This document shows positions 8,040-18,632 of a stretch of 64,000 nucleotides of DNA, one piece after another (the first letter of the stretch is position 1; each line of letters opens with the position of its first letter). Position numbers and translations under genes: made by a program. This DNA is from Psychroserpens sp. SPM9 (GTDB taxonomy: Bacteria > Bacteroidota > Bacteroidia > Flavobacteriales > Flavobacteriaceae). The DNA is taken from contig NZ_JANZNR010000006.1 in assembly GCF_025153525.1 (NCBI RefSeq), positions 124,001 to 188,000 on the forward strand, read 5' to 3'. The notes under the pieces were generated by a model. The model did no database searches, was not told the origin of the DNA, and was given only the letters and a program-made list of their open reading frames with translations.

Positions 8040-10007
8040 ATGGCAAAAGACAATAAAAATTTAAATAAAAAACCAAAGTTTAGCCCATATTGGATTTACG
8101 GATTCGTAATTGCAGCATTTTTAGCAATTCAATTATTTTCTGGCGGATTTGGTGGTGATGCTTCTAAAGACATCAACCCTTCAAAATTCTTTAATTATAT
8201 GAAGGATGGCGATGTCGCTGAATTGCTTATCGTTAACAACAAAGAAGCTCGTGTATTTCTTACAAAGGAAGCTTTAGAAAAAGAAGCGCATAAAAATGCA
8301 AAACCGACGAGTATTCTTCCTTCTGTTTCTCCGCAACCAAATTATGTATTCGAGTTTGGTAATTTAGATATCTTTCAAGATAAATTAGATGAAATTAATG
8401 ATGCAGATAACGGTATTTTTGTTCCTGTAGATTTTAAAAGTGAATCGAACCCAATAGGGAGTTTGATTTTCTCATTACTTCCTTTTGTACTCATTATTGG
8501 CGTCTGGATATTTATCATGAGACGAATGTCTGGTGGTTCTGGTGGAGGTGCTGGCGGACAAATTTTCAACATAGGAAAATCGAAAGCCAAACTTTTTGAT
8601 GAAAAGACAGATGTTAAAACCTCATTCAAAGATGTCGCTGGTTTAGAAGGTGCTAAAGAAGAAGTACAAGAGATTGTAGATTTCCTTAAAAACCCTGAAA
8701 AATACACGTCACTCGGTGGTAAAATACCTAAAGGTGCTTTATTAGTTGGACAGCCAGGAACCGGTAAAACCTTATTAGCTAAGGCGGTTGCAGGTGAAGC
8801 TAAAGTCCCATTTTTCTCTCTATCTGGTTCCGATTTTGTTGAAATGTTTGTCGGTGTTGGTGCATCTCGTGTACGTGACCTGTTCAAGCAAGCCAAAGAA
8901 AAATCTCCAGCTATCATCTTTATTGATGAAATTGATGCTATCGGTAGAGCGCGTGGAAAAAGTAATTTCTCTGGTTCTAATGATGAGCGTGAAAACACCT
9001 TAAATCAGTTACTAACAGAAATGGACGGTTTTGGCACCAATACTAATGTTATCGTATTAGCCGCAACCAACAGAGCTGATGTTCTTGATAAAGCTTTAAT
9101 GCGTGCTGGTCGTTTTGACAGACAAATATTTGTAGACTTACCAGATGTTAGAGAACGTAAAGAAATTTTTGAGGTTCATTTAAGACCTATCAAACAATCT
9201 GAAAAATTGGATGTCGATTTCTTAGCAAAGCAAACACCAGGCTTTTCGGGTGCCGATATTGCTAACGTCTGTAATGAGGCGGCATTAATCGCTGCACGTA
9301 ATGGCAAAAAAGCGGTAGATAAACAAGACTTTTTAGATGCCGTTGACCGTATTGTTGGCGGATTAGAAAAGAAGAATAAGATCATAACCAAAGACGAGAA
9401 AAAAGCCATTGCTTTCCACGAAGCGGGTCATGCTACTGTAAGCTGGATGTTAGAACACGCAGCACCTCTAGTAAAAGTTACTATTGTACCACGTGGGCAA
9501 TCGCTAGGAGCTGCTTGGTATTTACCAGAAGAACGCCTAATTGTAAGACCAGAGCAAATGCTAGACGAAATGTGTGCTGCACTTGGTGGAAGAGCGGCAG
9601 AAAAAGTGATATTTAATAAAATTTCTACTGGAGCCTTGAGTGATCTTGAAAAAGTAACCAAGCAAGCTAGAGCCATGGTAACTATTTATGGTTTAAGTGA
9701 TAAAGTTGGAAATTTAACCTATTACGACTCTTCAGGGCAATCTGAATATGGTTTTACAAAACCCTATAGTGAGCAAACTGCAGAACTCATTGATAATGAG
9801 ATTTCAAATATTATTGAAGCACAATATCAACGTGCAATTAGCTTATTAGAAAATCACAAAGATAAGCTCACCGAATTGGCCGAGGTTCTACTTGAAAAAG
9901 AAGTCATTTTTAAAGACAATTTAGAAAAGATATTTGGCAAGCGTCCGTTTGAAAAAAAGGAACTCGTTGAACCTAAAAAAGAAGCTAAAATTGAGGAAGA
10001 AGAATAA
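8040..10007 (+). CDS. ftsH: ATP-dependent zinc metalloprotease FtsH
   Basis: A 655-residue membrane-bound AAA+ protease that degrades misassembled membrane proteins and regulatory proteins. In order: TM1 (about 17-33), periplasmic domain, TM2 (about 141-160), a Gly-rich linker, Walker A GQPGTGKT (237-244), Walker [12 protein letters not shown], the second region of homology with AGRFDRQI, and the zinc motif HEAGH (460-464). The C-terminus is Lys/Glu rich. The first TM lies close to the N-terminus, as usual. A terminator follows at 10034-10073. Confidence 0.98.
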   Translation: MAKDNKNLNKKPKFSPYWIYGFVIAAFLAIQLFSGGFGGDASKDINPSKFFNYMKDGDVAELLIVNNKEARVFLTKEALEKEAHKNAKPTSILPSVSPQPNYVFEFGNLDIFQDKLDEINDADNGIFVPVDFKSESNPIGSLIFSLLPFVLIIGVWIFIMRRMSGGSGGGAGGQIFNIGKSKAKLFDEKTDVKTSFKDVAGLEGAKEEVQEIVDFLKNPEKYTSLGGKIPKGALLVGQPGTGKTLLAKAVAGEAKVPFFSLSGSDFVEMFVGVGASRVRDLFKQAKEKSPAIIFIDEIDAIGRARGKSNFSGSNDERENTLNQLLTEMDGFGTNTNVIVLAATNRADVLDKALMRAGRFDRQIFVDLPDVRERKEIFEVHLRPIKQSEKLDVDFLAKQTPGFSGADIANVCNEAALIAARNGKKAVDKQDFLDAVDRIVGGLEKKNKIITKDEKKAIAFHEAGHATVSWMLEHAAPLVKVTIVPRGQSLGAAWYLPEERLIVRPEQMLDEMCAALGGRAAEKVIFNKISTGALSDLEKVTKQARAMVTIYGLSDKVGNLTYYDSSGQSEYGFTKPYSEQTAELIDNEISNIIEAQYQRAISLLENHKDKLTELAEVLLEKEVIFKDNLEKIFGKRPFEKKELVEPKKEAKIEEEE

Positions 10008-10033
10008 CACTTCCCATGAGCGATAAATCTTAT

Positions 10034-10073
10034 AAAAAACTTAAATTAATACAGCATTAGTTTAAGTTTTTTT
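10034..10073 (+). terminator. Terminator after ftsH
   Basis: A perfect 12-bp stem, AAAAAACTTAAA (10034-10045) pairing with TTTAAGTTTTTT (10061-10072), with a 15-base loop and a T-run within the 3' arm. It lies 27 bases after the ftsH stop and separates the rsfS-ftsH unit from the LUD-cdsA operon. Confidence 0.8.
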
Positions 10074-10080
10074 ATATTTG
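10073..10080 (+). promoter_or_regulatory. -7 element for the LUD-cdsA-psd operon
   Basis: TATATTTG matches TAnnTTTG and lies 42 bases before the ATG at 10123, directly after the ftsH terminator. No clear TTG is seen at -33, so support comes from the -7 match and position only. Confidence 0.5.
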
Positions 10081-10122
10081 AGAAATACATTAATTCAATT
10101 AGGTTAATAGCAATTCCTATAC

Positions 10123-10728
10123 ATGAGTCTATTTCGTAAAATCTTCGGTTTAAAAAACACTCCTGAAGACAACATAAAAAGCGAAGAGAGAGGCAAGTAC
10201 ATGCCTGAAATAAAGCTGCCCGTTGATGAACAATTCACAATAAATTTTAAAGCTAATGGCGGTAAATTTCTCTATTGCGAAAATATGCAGGAAATCTATG
10301 ACAGCCTAAATGCTATTTTAAATGAAAATAATTGGGGCGAAGAAAAAGTATTGTTGTTTGACGAGCGCCTCAATGAATTATTTACAAATTTTGAATTCAA
10401 TACAACTAAGCGCATATCTGAAAGCACCTATTTCTTTTCAACCTGTGAGTACTTAATTTCTGATGACGGTTCATTACTTATTTCCTCCAACCAAATTGCT
10501 GAAAAGAAATTAAAAGAACTGCCCGATAATTTTATCATCTATGCTACAACCAGCCAGTTTGTTCAAAATATAGGTGAAGGATTACGCGGAATCAAAGGAA
10601 AAAACAGAGATAAAATTCCAACAAACATTACTACTATAAAGCACTTTAAAACAATTGAAGATAAAGACTTCCTTACCTACGGAAGCAGTTCAAAAAACTT
10701 ATATTTGTTGCTCCTAGAAGATTTATAA
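10123..10728 (+). CDS. LUD-domain protein (LutC/YkgG-like)
   Basis: A 201-residue protein with a LUD domain: the segment DNFIIYATTSQFVQNIG followed by a helix and KIPTNITTIKHF matches the C-terminal half of LutC/YkgG. LutC belongs to the lactate-oxidation complex LutABC, but LutA and LutB are absent here. This branch sits next to cdsA in Flavobacteriaceae, so a role tied to phospholipid synthesis is possible but not shown. It is the first gene of the operon, and its stop is directly followed by the cdsA ATG. Confidence 0.82.
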   Translation: MSLFRKIFGLKNTPEDNIKSEERGKYMPEIKLPVDEQFTINFKANGGKFLYCENMQEIYDSLNAILNENNWGEEKVLLFDERLNELFTNFEFNTTKRISESTYFFSTCEYLISDDGSLLISSNQIAEKKLKELPDNFIIYATTSQFVQNIGEGLRGIKGKNRDKIPTNITTIKHFKTIEDKDFLTYGSSSKNLYLLLLEDL

Positions 10729-11550
10729 ATGAAAGAACTTGGTACAAGAGCGCTCTCTGGCTTGTTATACGTTTCATTACTCATTGCATCACTATTTTGG
10801 CAGCACGCACTCATTGTTTTGTTTTTCATTTTTGGAATCGTTTGCCTCGCAGAATTTAAAAAACTTATCCAATTAAAAAGTTTCTGGCCTTATCCTGTAT
10901 TTGCTTCGCTCTATTTTGGTTTTGCTTATTGGAAACTTTTTTCAGAAACATCAACAGGCTTTAACGAAGCTTCGCAAATCTTACTCGTCATTACCATTTT
11001 TGTACAACTTATCTTGATTAAGGATTTGTTTTCAGAAAAAACCATTCCGCTATTTAGTACCAAACGTTTTATAATCACAACCTTTTATTTATCTAGTAGT
11101 TTTGTGTTTCTCATCTGTATCGGTAATTTTAATCAAGAGTTCACACCACTACTCCTTTTAGGATCGTTTATACTTATTTGGATAAATGACACTTTTGCCT
11201 ATCTAGTTGGTAAAAACTTTGGAAAACAAAAGTTGTTTCCTAGCATATCACCAAAGAAAACTGTGGAAGGTTTTTTAGGCGGTCTCTTTTTTTCCTGTAT
11301 TGGCAGTTATTTTATTGCTAACTTTACAGATACATTAAGCTTTACAAATTGGCTCATTTTAAGTATTATTATTAGTGTCTTCGGAACCCTTGGAGACCTC
11401 ATAGAATCTAAATTTAAACGTCAGGCTAATGTAAAAGACAGTGGTGTTATTATGCCAGGTCATGGCGGCTTGTTAGATCGCCTCGATAGTATCATATTTG
11501 CAGCATCTTTTATATTTTTGTTTTTAAGAATTGTTACCTATGTTTCATAA
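10729..11550 (+). CDS. cdsA: Phosphatidate cytidylyltransferase
   Basis: A 273-residue integral membrane enzyme with about seven to eight TM segments. It makes CDP-diacylglycerol from phosphatidate and CTP, the branch point to all major phospholipids. The family signature is near the C-terminus: ESKFKRQANVKDSGVIMPGHGGLLDRLDS read in parts, with the KR/KD pair and the GHGG-D-RLDS block. It follows the LUD gene with no gap and overlaps psd by 11 bases, so translation is probably coupled. Confidence 0.96.
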   Translation: MKELGTRALSGLLYVSLLIASLFWQHALIVLFFIFGIVCLAEFKKLIQLKSFWPYPVFASLYFGFAYWKLFSETSTGFNEASQILLVITIFVQLILIKDLFSEKTIPLFSTKRFIITTFYLSSSFVFLICIGNFNQEFTPLLLLGSFILIWINDTFAYLVGKNFGKQKLFPSISPKKTVEGFLGGLFFSCIGSYFIANFTDTLSFTNWLILSIIISVFGTLGDLIESKFKRQANVKDSGVIMPGHGGLLDRLDSIIFAASFIFLFLRIVTYVS

Positions 11551-12193
11551 AGAAGGTTATAAAATTATTTTCATCACATTAGTCGTTGTGATTGCATCCA
11601 TTTTATTAATAGATCGATTTATCGATATCAATTGGTTGCGAATTACGCTCATGGTTGGCATGTTGGTACTGCTCGTTCTTATCCTTCAGTTTTTTAGGAA
11701 CCCTAAACGTTTTACGAGCCTGCAAGATCATACTGCTGTATCGCCTGTAGACGGAAAAGTAGTCGTTATTGAAGAAGTTTTTGAAAAAGAAGTTTTTAAG
11801 GACAAACGCATACAAGTCTCTGTATTTATGTCGCCCATCAATGTGCATGTAACACGCTATCCTATTAGTGGTAAAGTGACCTATAGTAAATACCATCCAG
11901 GAAAATATCTGGTAGCCTGGCATCCAAAAGCGAGTGAAGAAAATGAACGCACCACCGTTGTCGTTGAAAATAATAACTTCGGAAAAGTGTTGTACCGACA
12001 AATTGCAGGAGCCTTAGCTAAGCGTATCGTAAATTATGCCAAAGCAGATGATGAAGCAGTTCAAGGAAGTGATTCCGGATTTATAAAATTTGGATCACGT
12101 GTTGACCTGTTCCTTCCGCTTGATGCCGATATAAAAGTAGAATTGAATCAAAAAGTAAAAGGTGGCGAAAGTATAATTGCCGAAAAACAATGA
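11540..12193 (+). CDS. psd: Phosphatidylserine decarboxylase
   Basis: A 217-residue proenzyme of the short bacterial type. Two N-terminal TM segments (about 8-26 and 32-48) are followed by the decarboxylase domain with SPVDGKV, SVFMSPINVHVTR and, near the C-terminus, FGSRVD. In the family the chain cuts itself at this Gly-Ser bond to form the pyruvoyl group. It converts phosphatidylserine to phosphatidylethanolamine. I chose ATG 11540 over a TTG at 11531, because it gives the usual MFHKEGYK start. The gene overlaps cdsA, and its TGA overlaps the next ATG (ATGA). Confidence 0.96.
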   Translation: MFHKEGYKIIFITLVVVIASILLIDRFIDINWLRITLMVGMLVLLVLILQFFRNPKRFTSLQDHTAVSPVDGKVVVIEEVFEKEVFKDKRIQVSVFMSPINVHVTRYPISGKVTYSKYHPGKYLVAWHPKASEENERTTVVVENNNFGKVLYRQIAGALAKRIVNYAKADDEAVQGSDSGFIKFGSRVDLFLPLDADIKVELNQKVKGGESIIAEKQ

Positions 12194-12456
12194 CTTCCGA
12201 AGAACTGGACATAGAATTTCAAGAAGCAGTAGCACGAATTAACGCGCATACCGAACCTTTTCCTGCCGATTTTTTATTGCGCCTTTACGCTTATTACAAA
12301 AAAGCGAGTAATAATTACTCCAGACCAAGTAGCAGCAAACCAATTATCAATGCTTTTAAGACCAACGCATTGTTTCAGGTTCAAGACGTTACTCCAGACG
12401 AAGCGAAACGCATTTACATTGATTTGGTCAACAATTATCTGTTGTACAGAGAATAG
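12190..12456 (+). CDS. Acyl-CoA-binding protein
   Basis: An 88-residue protein with the four-helix acyl-CoA-binding fold. It opens with LDIEFQEAVARIN, then the conserved FLLRLYAYYKKAS (about 29-41). It binds long-chain acyl-CoA esters and buffers or carries them. Its 4-base overlap with psd ties it to membrane lipid synthesis. The sequence is somewhat divergent at the C-terminus, where the usual K-W segment is replaced by KPIINAFKTNALFQ. Confidence 0.88.
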   Translation: MTSEELDIEFQEAVARINAHTEPFPADFLLRLYAYYKKASNNYSRPSSSKPIINAFKTNALFQVQDVTPDEAKRIYIDLVNNYLLYRE

Positions 12457-12480
12457 TAAATGTATTAATTCCGATATTTT

Positions 12481-13380
12481 ATGATGAAATCAATAACCTT
12501 TATTTTACTAATGTTTTTGGGTATTAGTGCCTGTTCTGCTCAAACGAAAAATCAGTTTTATGCTGATGTGGTTGCTAAAACTTCGGAAGCAAACATCCTT
12601 AAAGATTTAACGACTTTTGAAAACTTCGGAATAAAAAATGTCGGTTCTGAAGCTCTTACACAATGTGAAACCTGGATTACCTCGCGTTATAAACGTTTAG
12701 GTTATACAGACATCGTATTGCAGCCTTTTAGTTATAAAGCAGGCACAAGTCATAATATTATTGTAACCAAAACCGGAACCAAATATCCAAATACCTTTAT
12801 CGTTATTGATGCACACTACGATACCATTAATGGTCCTGGCACTAACGATAATGGCACAGGAACCATTCTTATTATGGAACTTGCACGACTTCTAAAAGAT
12901 ATAGATACTGAATATTCGATTAAGTTTATTCATTTTTCGGGAGAAGAAGACGGATTGATTGGCAGTAACTATTATGTAAAAAACACAGTAATTAAAGACC
13001 AACTAGATATTAAATTAGTCTTTAATATTGATGAAGTTGGTGGTGTTAAAGGTAAAACAAATGATACGGTGGTTTGCGAACGTGATGAATCACAACCCAC
13101 CTCAAATAACGAAGCCTCAGCGAAGGCCACGACACAGCTGGCCAATTATATGCGCTTATACTCCAATCTGAAAACTGAAATTGCAAATGCCTATGCTTCA
13201 GACTATATGCCATTTGAAGATCAAGGTTTTGTGATAACCGGACTCTTTGAAAAACATGAGTCGCCTATGAATCATACCAAAGATGATGACTTAGCACATA
13301 TGGATGTAGCTTATGTTTACGAAATTACCAAAGGAGCTTTAGGTGCTGCTTTAGAGTTTGCGGTAGCTATTAAAAAGTAA
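12481..13380 (+). CDS. M28-family aminopeptidase, secreted
   Basis: A 299-residue metallopeptidase. The signal region ends near ISACSAQ; the Cys at 18 could be a lipobox residue. The two-zinc site is visible: His112 in DAHYDT, Asp123 in GTNDNGTGT, and Glu155-Glu156 in FSGEEDG. M28 enzymes cut N-terminal residues from peptides. It starts 24 bases after the acyl-CoA-binding protein gene and may be the last gene of that operon, though its function is separate. Confidence 0.93.
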   Translation: MMKSITFILLMFLGISACSAQTKNQFYADVVAKTSEANILKDLTTFENFGIKNVGSEALTQCETWITSRYKRLGYTDIVLQPFSYKAGTSHNIIVTKTGTKYPNTFIVIDAHYDTINGPGTNDNGTGTILIMELARLLKDIDTEYSIKFIHFSGEEDGLIGSNYYVKNTVIKDQLDIKLVFNIDEVGGVKGKTNDTVVCERDESQPTSNNEASAKATTQLANYMRLYSNLKTEIANAYASDYMPFEDQGFVITGLFEKHESPMNHTKDDDLAHMDVAYVYEITKGALGAALEFAVAIKK

Positions 13381-13435
13381 AATCGCCAAAAGAGAAGAAT
13401 TAATTATATACAACATAGCCTATTAGATGCTGTTT

Positions 13436-13867
13436 ATGAAATTATTACCTTTTAGTTTTAACACATACAATTCACATAAAACTGTAGCCCAAATTTTCGA
13501 ATCTTTTGATCATCTAATGTTAGATATCAATTCGAATTACAGTTATGAAACTGAAAAAAGCAATAACACGTTTTGGTTCCAAGAAGAGGATTTTAAAACT
13601 TATAGTAAAACCTATTATTACAAAACTAAAGTCCGAATGAAGGCTTCTGGCACTAAAACTGAAGTTTATGCCACCAGTGTTGTATCAAGTGCTAAACTAT
13701 ACTTTCTATTTTTTTTAGTAAGTCAATTATTTGTAATCATTCTTTTTACGGAAAAGTATACCTTACTCATAGCATTTGGAATTCTAGTAATGTATCTTAT
13801 TGTACTTAATTTTAATAAGAACGAATACACCAAACCGAAAGACGATTTAATAAAAATTTTAAATTAA
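13436..13867 (+). CDS. Hypothetical membrane protein
   Basis: A 143-residue protein with no family recognised. A polar, Tyr/Lys-rich N-terminal half (about 1-80) precedes one or two membrane segments (about 83-100 and 105-123) and a short charged tail. I prefer ATG 13436 (MKLLPFSF) over ATG 13427, which adds three residues; either is possible. Its stop overlaps the converging gene's stop within TTAA at 13864-13867. Confidence 0.68.
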   Translation: MKLLPFSFNTYNSHKTVAQIFESFDHLMLDINSNYSYETEKSNNTFWFQEEDFKTYSKTYYYKTKVRMKASGTKTEVYATSVVSSAKLYFLFFLVSQLFVIILFTEKYTLLIAFGILVMYLIVLNFNKNEYTKPKDDLIKILN

Positions 13868-14778
13868 TCTCGAATCAAAGGGAGCGTTGAGCAGCGTAAC
13901 AAGCCTTCCTGCTTTGCTATTTCGGCATAAGGGACTTCTTCAACCGTAAATCCTTGCGCGCGAAGCCAAGTGTTTAATCGGGTGAAATGACGTTCAGAAA
14001 CAATAACATCTTCAGAAATAGAGAATACATTACTATTCATGTCATACATTTCATCTTTGGAAATGATAAAACAGTTTTCTTTTCCGAAGAAATTCAGTAA
14101 CCATTCGTATTCTGTTTCCTCTAGAAAACCTTCTTTGTGCAAAATTGCTTTATTCGTGCCAATAGGTTGAAAGCAACAATCTAAATGTAAGGCATTATCT
14201 TTAGGATTGGTTTGAGACTTTCGCAGGTTAAAACTCTTGACCGTTTTATGCGGAAATAGTTTCGTAATATAATCGACACCTTCTACATTGGTTCTTGCAA
14301 CGATATAATCGGCATAATCGGGTTCGCGATAGGTGCCAATAAAAATATGGTCATTCCATACAATCACATCACCACCTTCAATATGAACTTCTTCAGGAGG
14401 TCGCAGAACATTTTTAGGATCTATTTGATCAATCACATACTGAATCGCGTCGAGTTCTTCTTCACGATCCGGAAGAATATTTGCTTTGATAAATGTAGTA
14501 TCGATTACAAAACCAATATCTCTAGAAAAAATCTGATTGCAATCTTTAATAATTTCTGGTCGGTAAACTTTCACCTCATATTTTTCAAAAACTTGGGCAA
14601 CAGCTTCCATTTCTTTGACCATATCTGCTTCTTTAGGATAGGTTCCTGCTTTGATATGTTCTAAAGATTTAGGGTCGTATGCTTGTGCTACAGTTGGTGT
14701 TGGTCCGTTGCTCTTAGCCGTACCAAGAATAACAGCTCTCAATCGAGAGGTTTCGTTTTTAACGTGAGGTTGAATCAT
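13864..14778 (-). CDS. Dimethylarginine dimethylaminohydrolase / arginine deiminase-like enzyme
   Basis: A 304-residue guanidino-group modifying enzyme. Motifs fit the DDAH/arginine-deiminase superfamily: an early acidic motif FSRDIGFVID (about 88-97), HIEGGDVIVW (about 133-142), a central His in LHLDCCF, and catalytic Cys296 in RCSTLPL near the end. Substrates may be arginine, methylarginine or related compounds; the exact one cannot be read off. It is related in fold to CtlX at 1511-2443 but differs in sequence. The gene has its own start 63 bases after the citrate synthase stop, with that gene's terminator between. Confidence 0.85.
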   Translation of the reverse strand: MIQPHVKNETSRLRAVILGTAKSNGPTPTVAQAYDPKSLEHIKAGTYPKEADMVKEMEAVAQVFEKYEVKVYRPEIIKDCNQIFSRDIGFVIDTTFIKANILPDREEELDAIQYVIDQIDPKNVLRPPEEVHIEGGDVIVWNDHIFIGTYREPDYADYIVARTNVEGVDYITKLFPHKTVKSFNLRKSQTNPKDNALHLDCCFQPIGTNKAILHKEGFLEETEYEWLLNFFGKENCFIISKDEMYDMNSNVFSISEDVIVSERHFTRLNTWLRAQGFTVEEVPYAEIAKQEGLLRCSTLPLIRD

Positions 14779-14791
14779 AGATTACAAATAT

Positions 14792-14822
14792 AAAAAAAGC
14801 TTCATAGAATTATGAAGCTTTT
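14792..14822 (-). terminator. Terminator after citrate synthase
   Basis: A perfect 12-bp stem, AAAAGCTTCATA (14795-14806) with TATGAAGCTTTT (14811-14822), and a GAAT loop. On the minus strand it runs into seven T residues. It lies 18 bases past the gltA stop and also just upstream of the DDAH-like gene's start. Confidence 0.88.
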
Positions 14823-14840
14823 GTAATCTCTTATAGGAGT

Positions 14841-16127
14841 TTAACGTTCACTAATAGCTTTAAAAGGTCGGTAGGTTTCACCAACATATAATTGTCTTGG
14901 ACGACCAATTGGCTCTTTACGCATACGCATTTCTTTCCATTGTGCAATCCATCCTGGTAAACGTCCTAAAGCGAACATTACTGTAAACATTTCAACAGGA
15001 ATTCCCATGGCTCTGTAAATAATTCCAGAGTAGAAATCGACATTTGGATATAATTTTCTATCTACAAAATAGGCATCTTCTAAAGCTTCTTTTTCTAAGC
15101 CTTTTGCAATATCTAAAATTGGGTCTTCAACACCTAAATCACTTAACACATCATCTGCAGCAACCTTGATGATTTTTGCTCTTGGATCGAAATTTTTGTA
15201 GACTCTATGTCCAAAGCCCATTAAACGGAATGGATCATTTTTGTCTTTAGCTTTTGCCATGTATTTTTTAGTATCACCACCATCTTCTTTAATCGCTTCC
15301 AGCATTTCTAAAACCGCTTGGTTAGCTCCACCATGAAGTGGTCCCCAAAGTGCAGAAATACCAGCAGATAAGGATACAAATAATCCTGCATGTGACGATC
15401 CTGTAATTCTTACTGTAGATGTTGAACAGTTTTGCTCATGATCGGCATGAAGAATTAATAATTTATCTAAAGCATTAACTAGAATCTTGTTTTGCGTGTA
15501 ATCTTCATCAGGACGCTTAAACATCATTTGTAAGATATTCTCTACATAACCTAAAGACGAACTGCCATAATCTAATGGCATCCCTTGCTTTTTACGTAAA
15601 GTCCAAGCCACTAAGATTGGAAATTTACCTAAAATTCTAACAATGGCATTGTACATTTCTTCTTCAGAGTCTACGTTTACTGAAGATGGATTAAAAGCTG
15701 TTAAGGCACTTGTTAACGATGCTAAAACACCCATTGGATGCGCAGACTTAGGAAAGGCATCTAATATTTTTTTAATGTCATCATCAACAACAGCATGCTT
15801 TTTAATATCGGAATGGAATTTATCCAATTCTTCTTGATTAGGAAGTTCGCCAAATATTAATAAATAAGCTACTTCTAAAAAATCGGCTTTTTCGGCTAAT
15901 TCTTCAATAGAATAACCTCTATATCTTAAAATTCCTTTTTCACCATCTAGAAATGTAATGGCACTTTCACAAGACCCAGTGTTTTTATAACCAGGATCAA
16001 TTGTGGTCACACCACCTGTAACACCTCTAAGGGTTTTAATATCAATTGCAACTTCGTTTTCGGTACCTGTAACTAACGGGAATTCATGTTTTTTACCATT
16101 AATTTCTAGTGTAGCTTTATCTGACAT
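14841..16127 (-). CDS. gltA: Citrate synthase
   Basis: A 428-residue enzyme joining acetyl-CoA and oxaloacetate at the entry of the TCA cycle. The active site is clear: His in SSHAGLFVSLSAG and GPLHGGAN, and the signature GFGHRVYKNFDPRA with its catalytic His. An acidic N-terminal domain of about 40 residues marks the hexameric, NADH-sensitive type seen in Gram-negative bacteria; regulation by NADH is inferred. It is transcribed alone and ends in a strong terminator. Confidence 0.98.
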   Translation of the reverse strand: MSDKATLEINGKKHEFPLVTGTENEVAIDIKTLRGVTGGVTTIDPGYKNTGSCESAITFLDGEKGILRYRGYSIEELAEKADFLEVAYLLIFGELPNQEELDKFHSDIKKHAVVDDDIKKILDAFPKSAHPMGVLASLTSALTAFNPSSVNVDSEEEMYNAIVRILGKFPILVAWTLRKKQGMPLDYGSSSLGYVENILQMMFKRPDEDYTQNKILVNALDKLLILHADHEQNCSTSTVRITGSSHAGLFVSLSAGISALWGPLHGGANQAVLEMLEAIKEDGGDTKKYMAKAKDKNDPFRLMGFGHRVYKNFDPRAKIIKVAADDVLSDLGVEDPILDIAKGLEKEALEDAYFVDRKLYPNVDFYSGIIYRAMGIPVEMFTVMFALGRLPGWIAQWKEMRMRKEPIGRPRQLYVGETYRPFKAISER

Positions 16128-16293
16128 ATATATGAGAATTTGTTTTGTTTTTGCGGATTGCTAAATTACAAAATATCTAAGGATTTACGAAGTGATATTA
16201 TAATGCTTTTAACAATTTTGGTATTCAAAAAATCGATGAGCTACTAGGAGTCCATTTTATAGTATTAACATGACATCAAAAGATAGATTTATC

Positions 16294-16323
16294 TTGAATT
16301 ACAAATGGTAATTATTAATTTTG
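16294..16323 (+). promoter_or_regulatory. Promoter of the DUF481-like gene
   Basis: TTG at 16294-16296, a 19-base spacer, and TAATTTTG at 16316-16323 form a full Bacteroidota promoter. Because the -7 element covers the alternative TTG start at 16321, translation must begin downstream, at ATG 16342. Confidence 0.78.
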
Positions 16324-16341
16324 CGGCATCAATTTTTAGCT

Positions 16342-17094
16342 ATGCGATATCTTACTCTACTCTTTTTTTGTTGGTCATTAACTTCCGTTTCTCAAGTGGT
16401 AAACGTTGAAACTTTACGGAAGGCTTCCGATTCTGCAAAATGGACAGGTTCGGTTAGTTTAGATTTATCGCTGATAAAAAACAAGAATGATATTTTCAGA
16501 ATTGCAAACAAGGCTCACATTCAGTATAATGATAAAACTAACTTATGGCTTTTTGTGAATGATTTAAATCTTCAGAAAATTGAAGGTAATTCATTAGTTA
16601 ACCGCGGAACACAGCATTTGCGTTATAATAGAAAAGTGTCGTCTCGTATAAAATGGGAAGCTTTTGTTCAGGCACAATATGATGCAATTTCTGAAATTGA
16701 TTTTAGAGGCTTATTAGGTACTGGTCCACGATTTAAACTCTCAGAACATGAGAATTACCGTTTTTATTTAGGTACCTTGATTATGTACGAATATGAAAAA
16801 GCGTCTAATGTTATTAGCGATCGTGTTCAAAAGGATGTCAGAGGAAGTGCCTATCTATCCTTTAGTATGTATCCTACAGAAACGATTAGTATTATTAGCA
16901 CTAGTTATTATCAGCCGAGAATTGATGCCTTTAGTGATTATCGCTTTTCGAGTAATACTGCACTTCTATTTGAAGTCTTTAAAAATTTAGCCTTTAAGAC
17001 TAACTTCAATTATTTTTACGATGCCTTTCCGGTGAGTTCAAGCATTCCGAAGACCCAATTTGAACTGACTAATGGTTTGCTTTATAGTTTTTAG
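16342..17094 (+). CDS. DUF481-like outer-membrane protein
   Basis: A 250-residue protein with a signal peptide (MRYLTLLFFCWSLTSVSQ) and a body of amphipathic beta strands rich in Tyr, Phe and Asn (for example NRKVSSRIKWEAFVQAQYD), consistent with a beta-barrel of the DUF481/YdiY type. Such proteins are predicted salt-induced outer-membrane proteins of unknown role. The start ATG 16342 is chosen because a TTG at 16321 lies inside the -7 promoter element. It is a single-gene unit that converges on eno. Confidence 0.82.
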   Translation: MRYLTLLFFCWSLTSVSQVVNVETLRKASDSAKWTGSVSLDLSLIKNKNDIFRIANKAHIQYNDKTNLWLFVNDLNLQKIEGNSLVNRGTQHLRYNRKVSSRIKWEAFVQAQYDAISEIDFRGLLGTGPRFKLSEHENYRFYLGTLIMYEYEKASNVISDRVQKDVRGSAYLSFSMYPTETISIISTSYYQPRIDAFSDYRFSSNTALLFEVFKNLAFKTNFNYFYDAFPVSSSIPKTQFELTNGLLYSF

Positions 17095-17124
17095 TTATCG
17101 TAAAAATCTTCTTCAGAATGACAT

Positions 17125-17160
17125 AAAAAAACCTAGCCGAATTAACGAATAGGTTTTTTA
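17125..17160. terminator. Bidirectional terminator
   Basis: AAAAAACCTA and TAGGTTTTTT (17126-17135 and 17150-17159) pair over 10 bases with a 14-base loop. T-runs appear on both strands, so it can end the DUF481-like gene (plus) and eno (minus), whose stop is at 17181. Confidence 0.75.
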
Positions 17161-17180
17161 AATATTTATTTAAAACAGTC

Positions 17181-18488
<1,308 letters not shown>

Positions 18489-18632
18489 TTATTTAAAAAT
18501 TTGAATTTCAAATTTACAAAATAGTTAGGCTATAATAACTGCTGGTAAAGCAGAATTACATTATATCTCAACGATAATGTTTTCGTAAAACAGAAATGTC
18601 AAAAAAACTTAGGTTTCCTTGACATTCCATCA

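Noticed and set aside
8375-8998. A 207-codon open frame on the minus strand inside ftsH
   Set aside because: It lies fully within the conserved ftsH coding region; residue make-up is that of a shadow frame (Ser/Pro/Leu rich without motif).
18595-18626. An inverted repeat AATGTCAA/TTGACATT just after carA
   Set aside because: The 8-bp stem has a 16-base loop and no T-run on the minus strand, so I do not call it a terminator.
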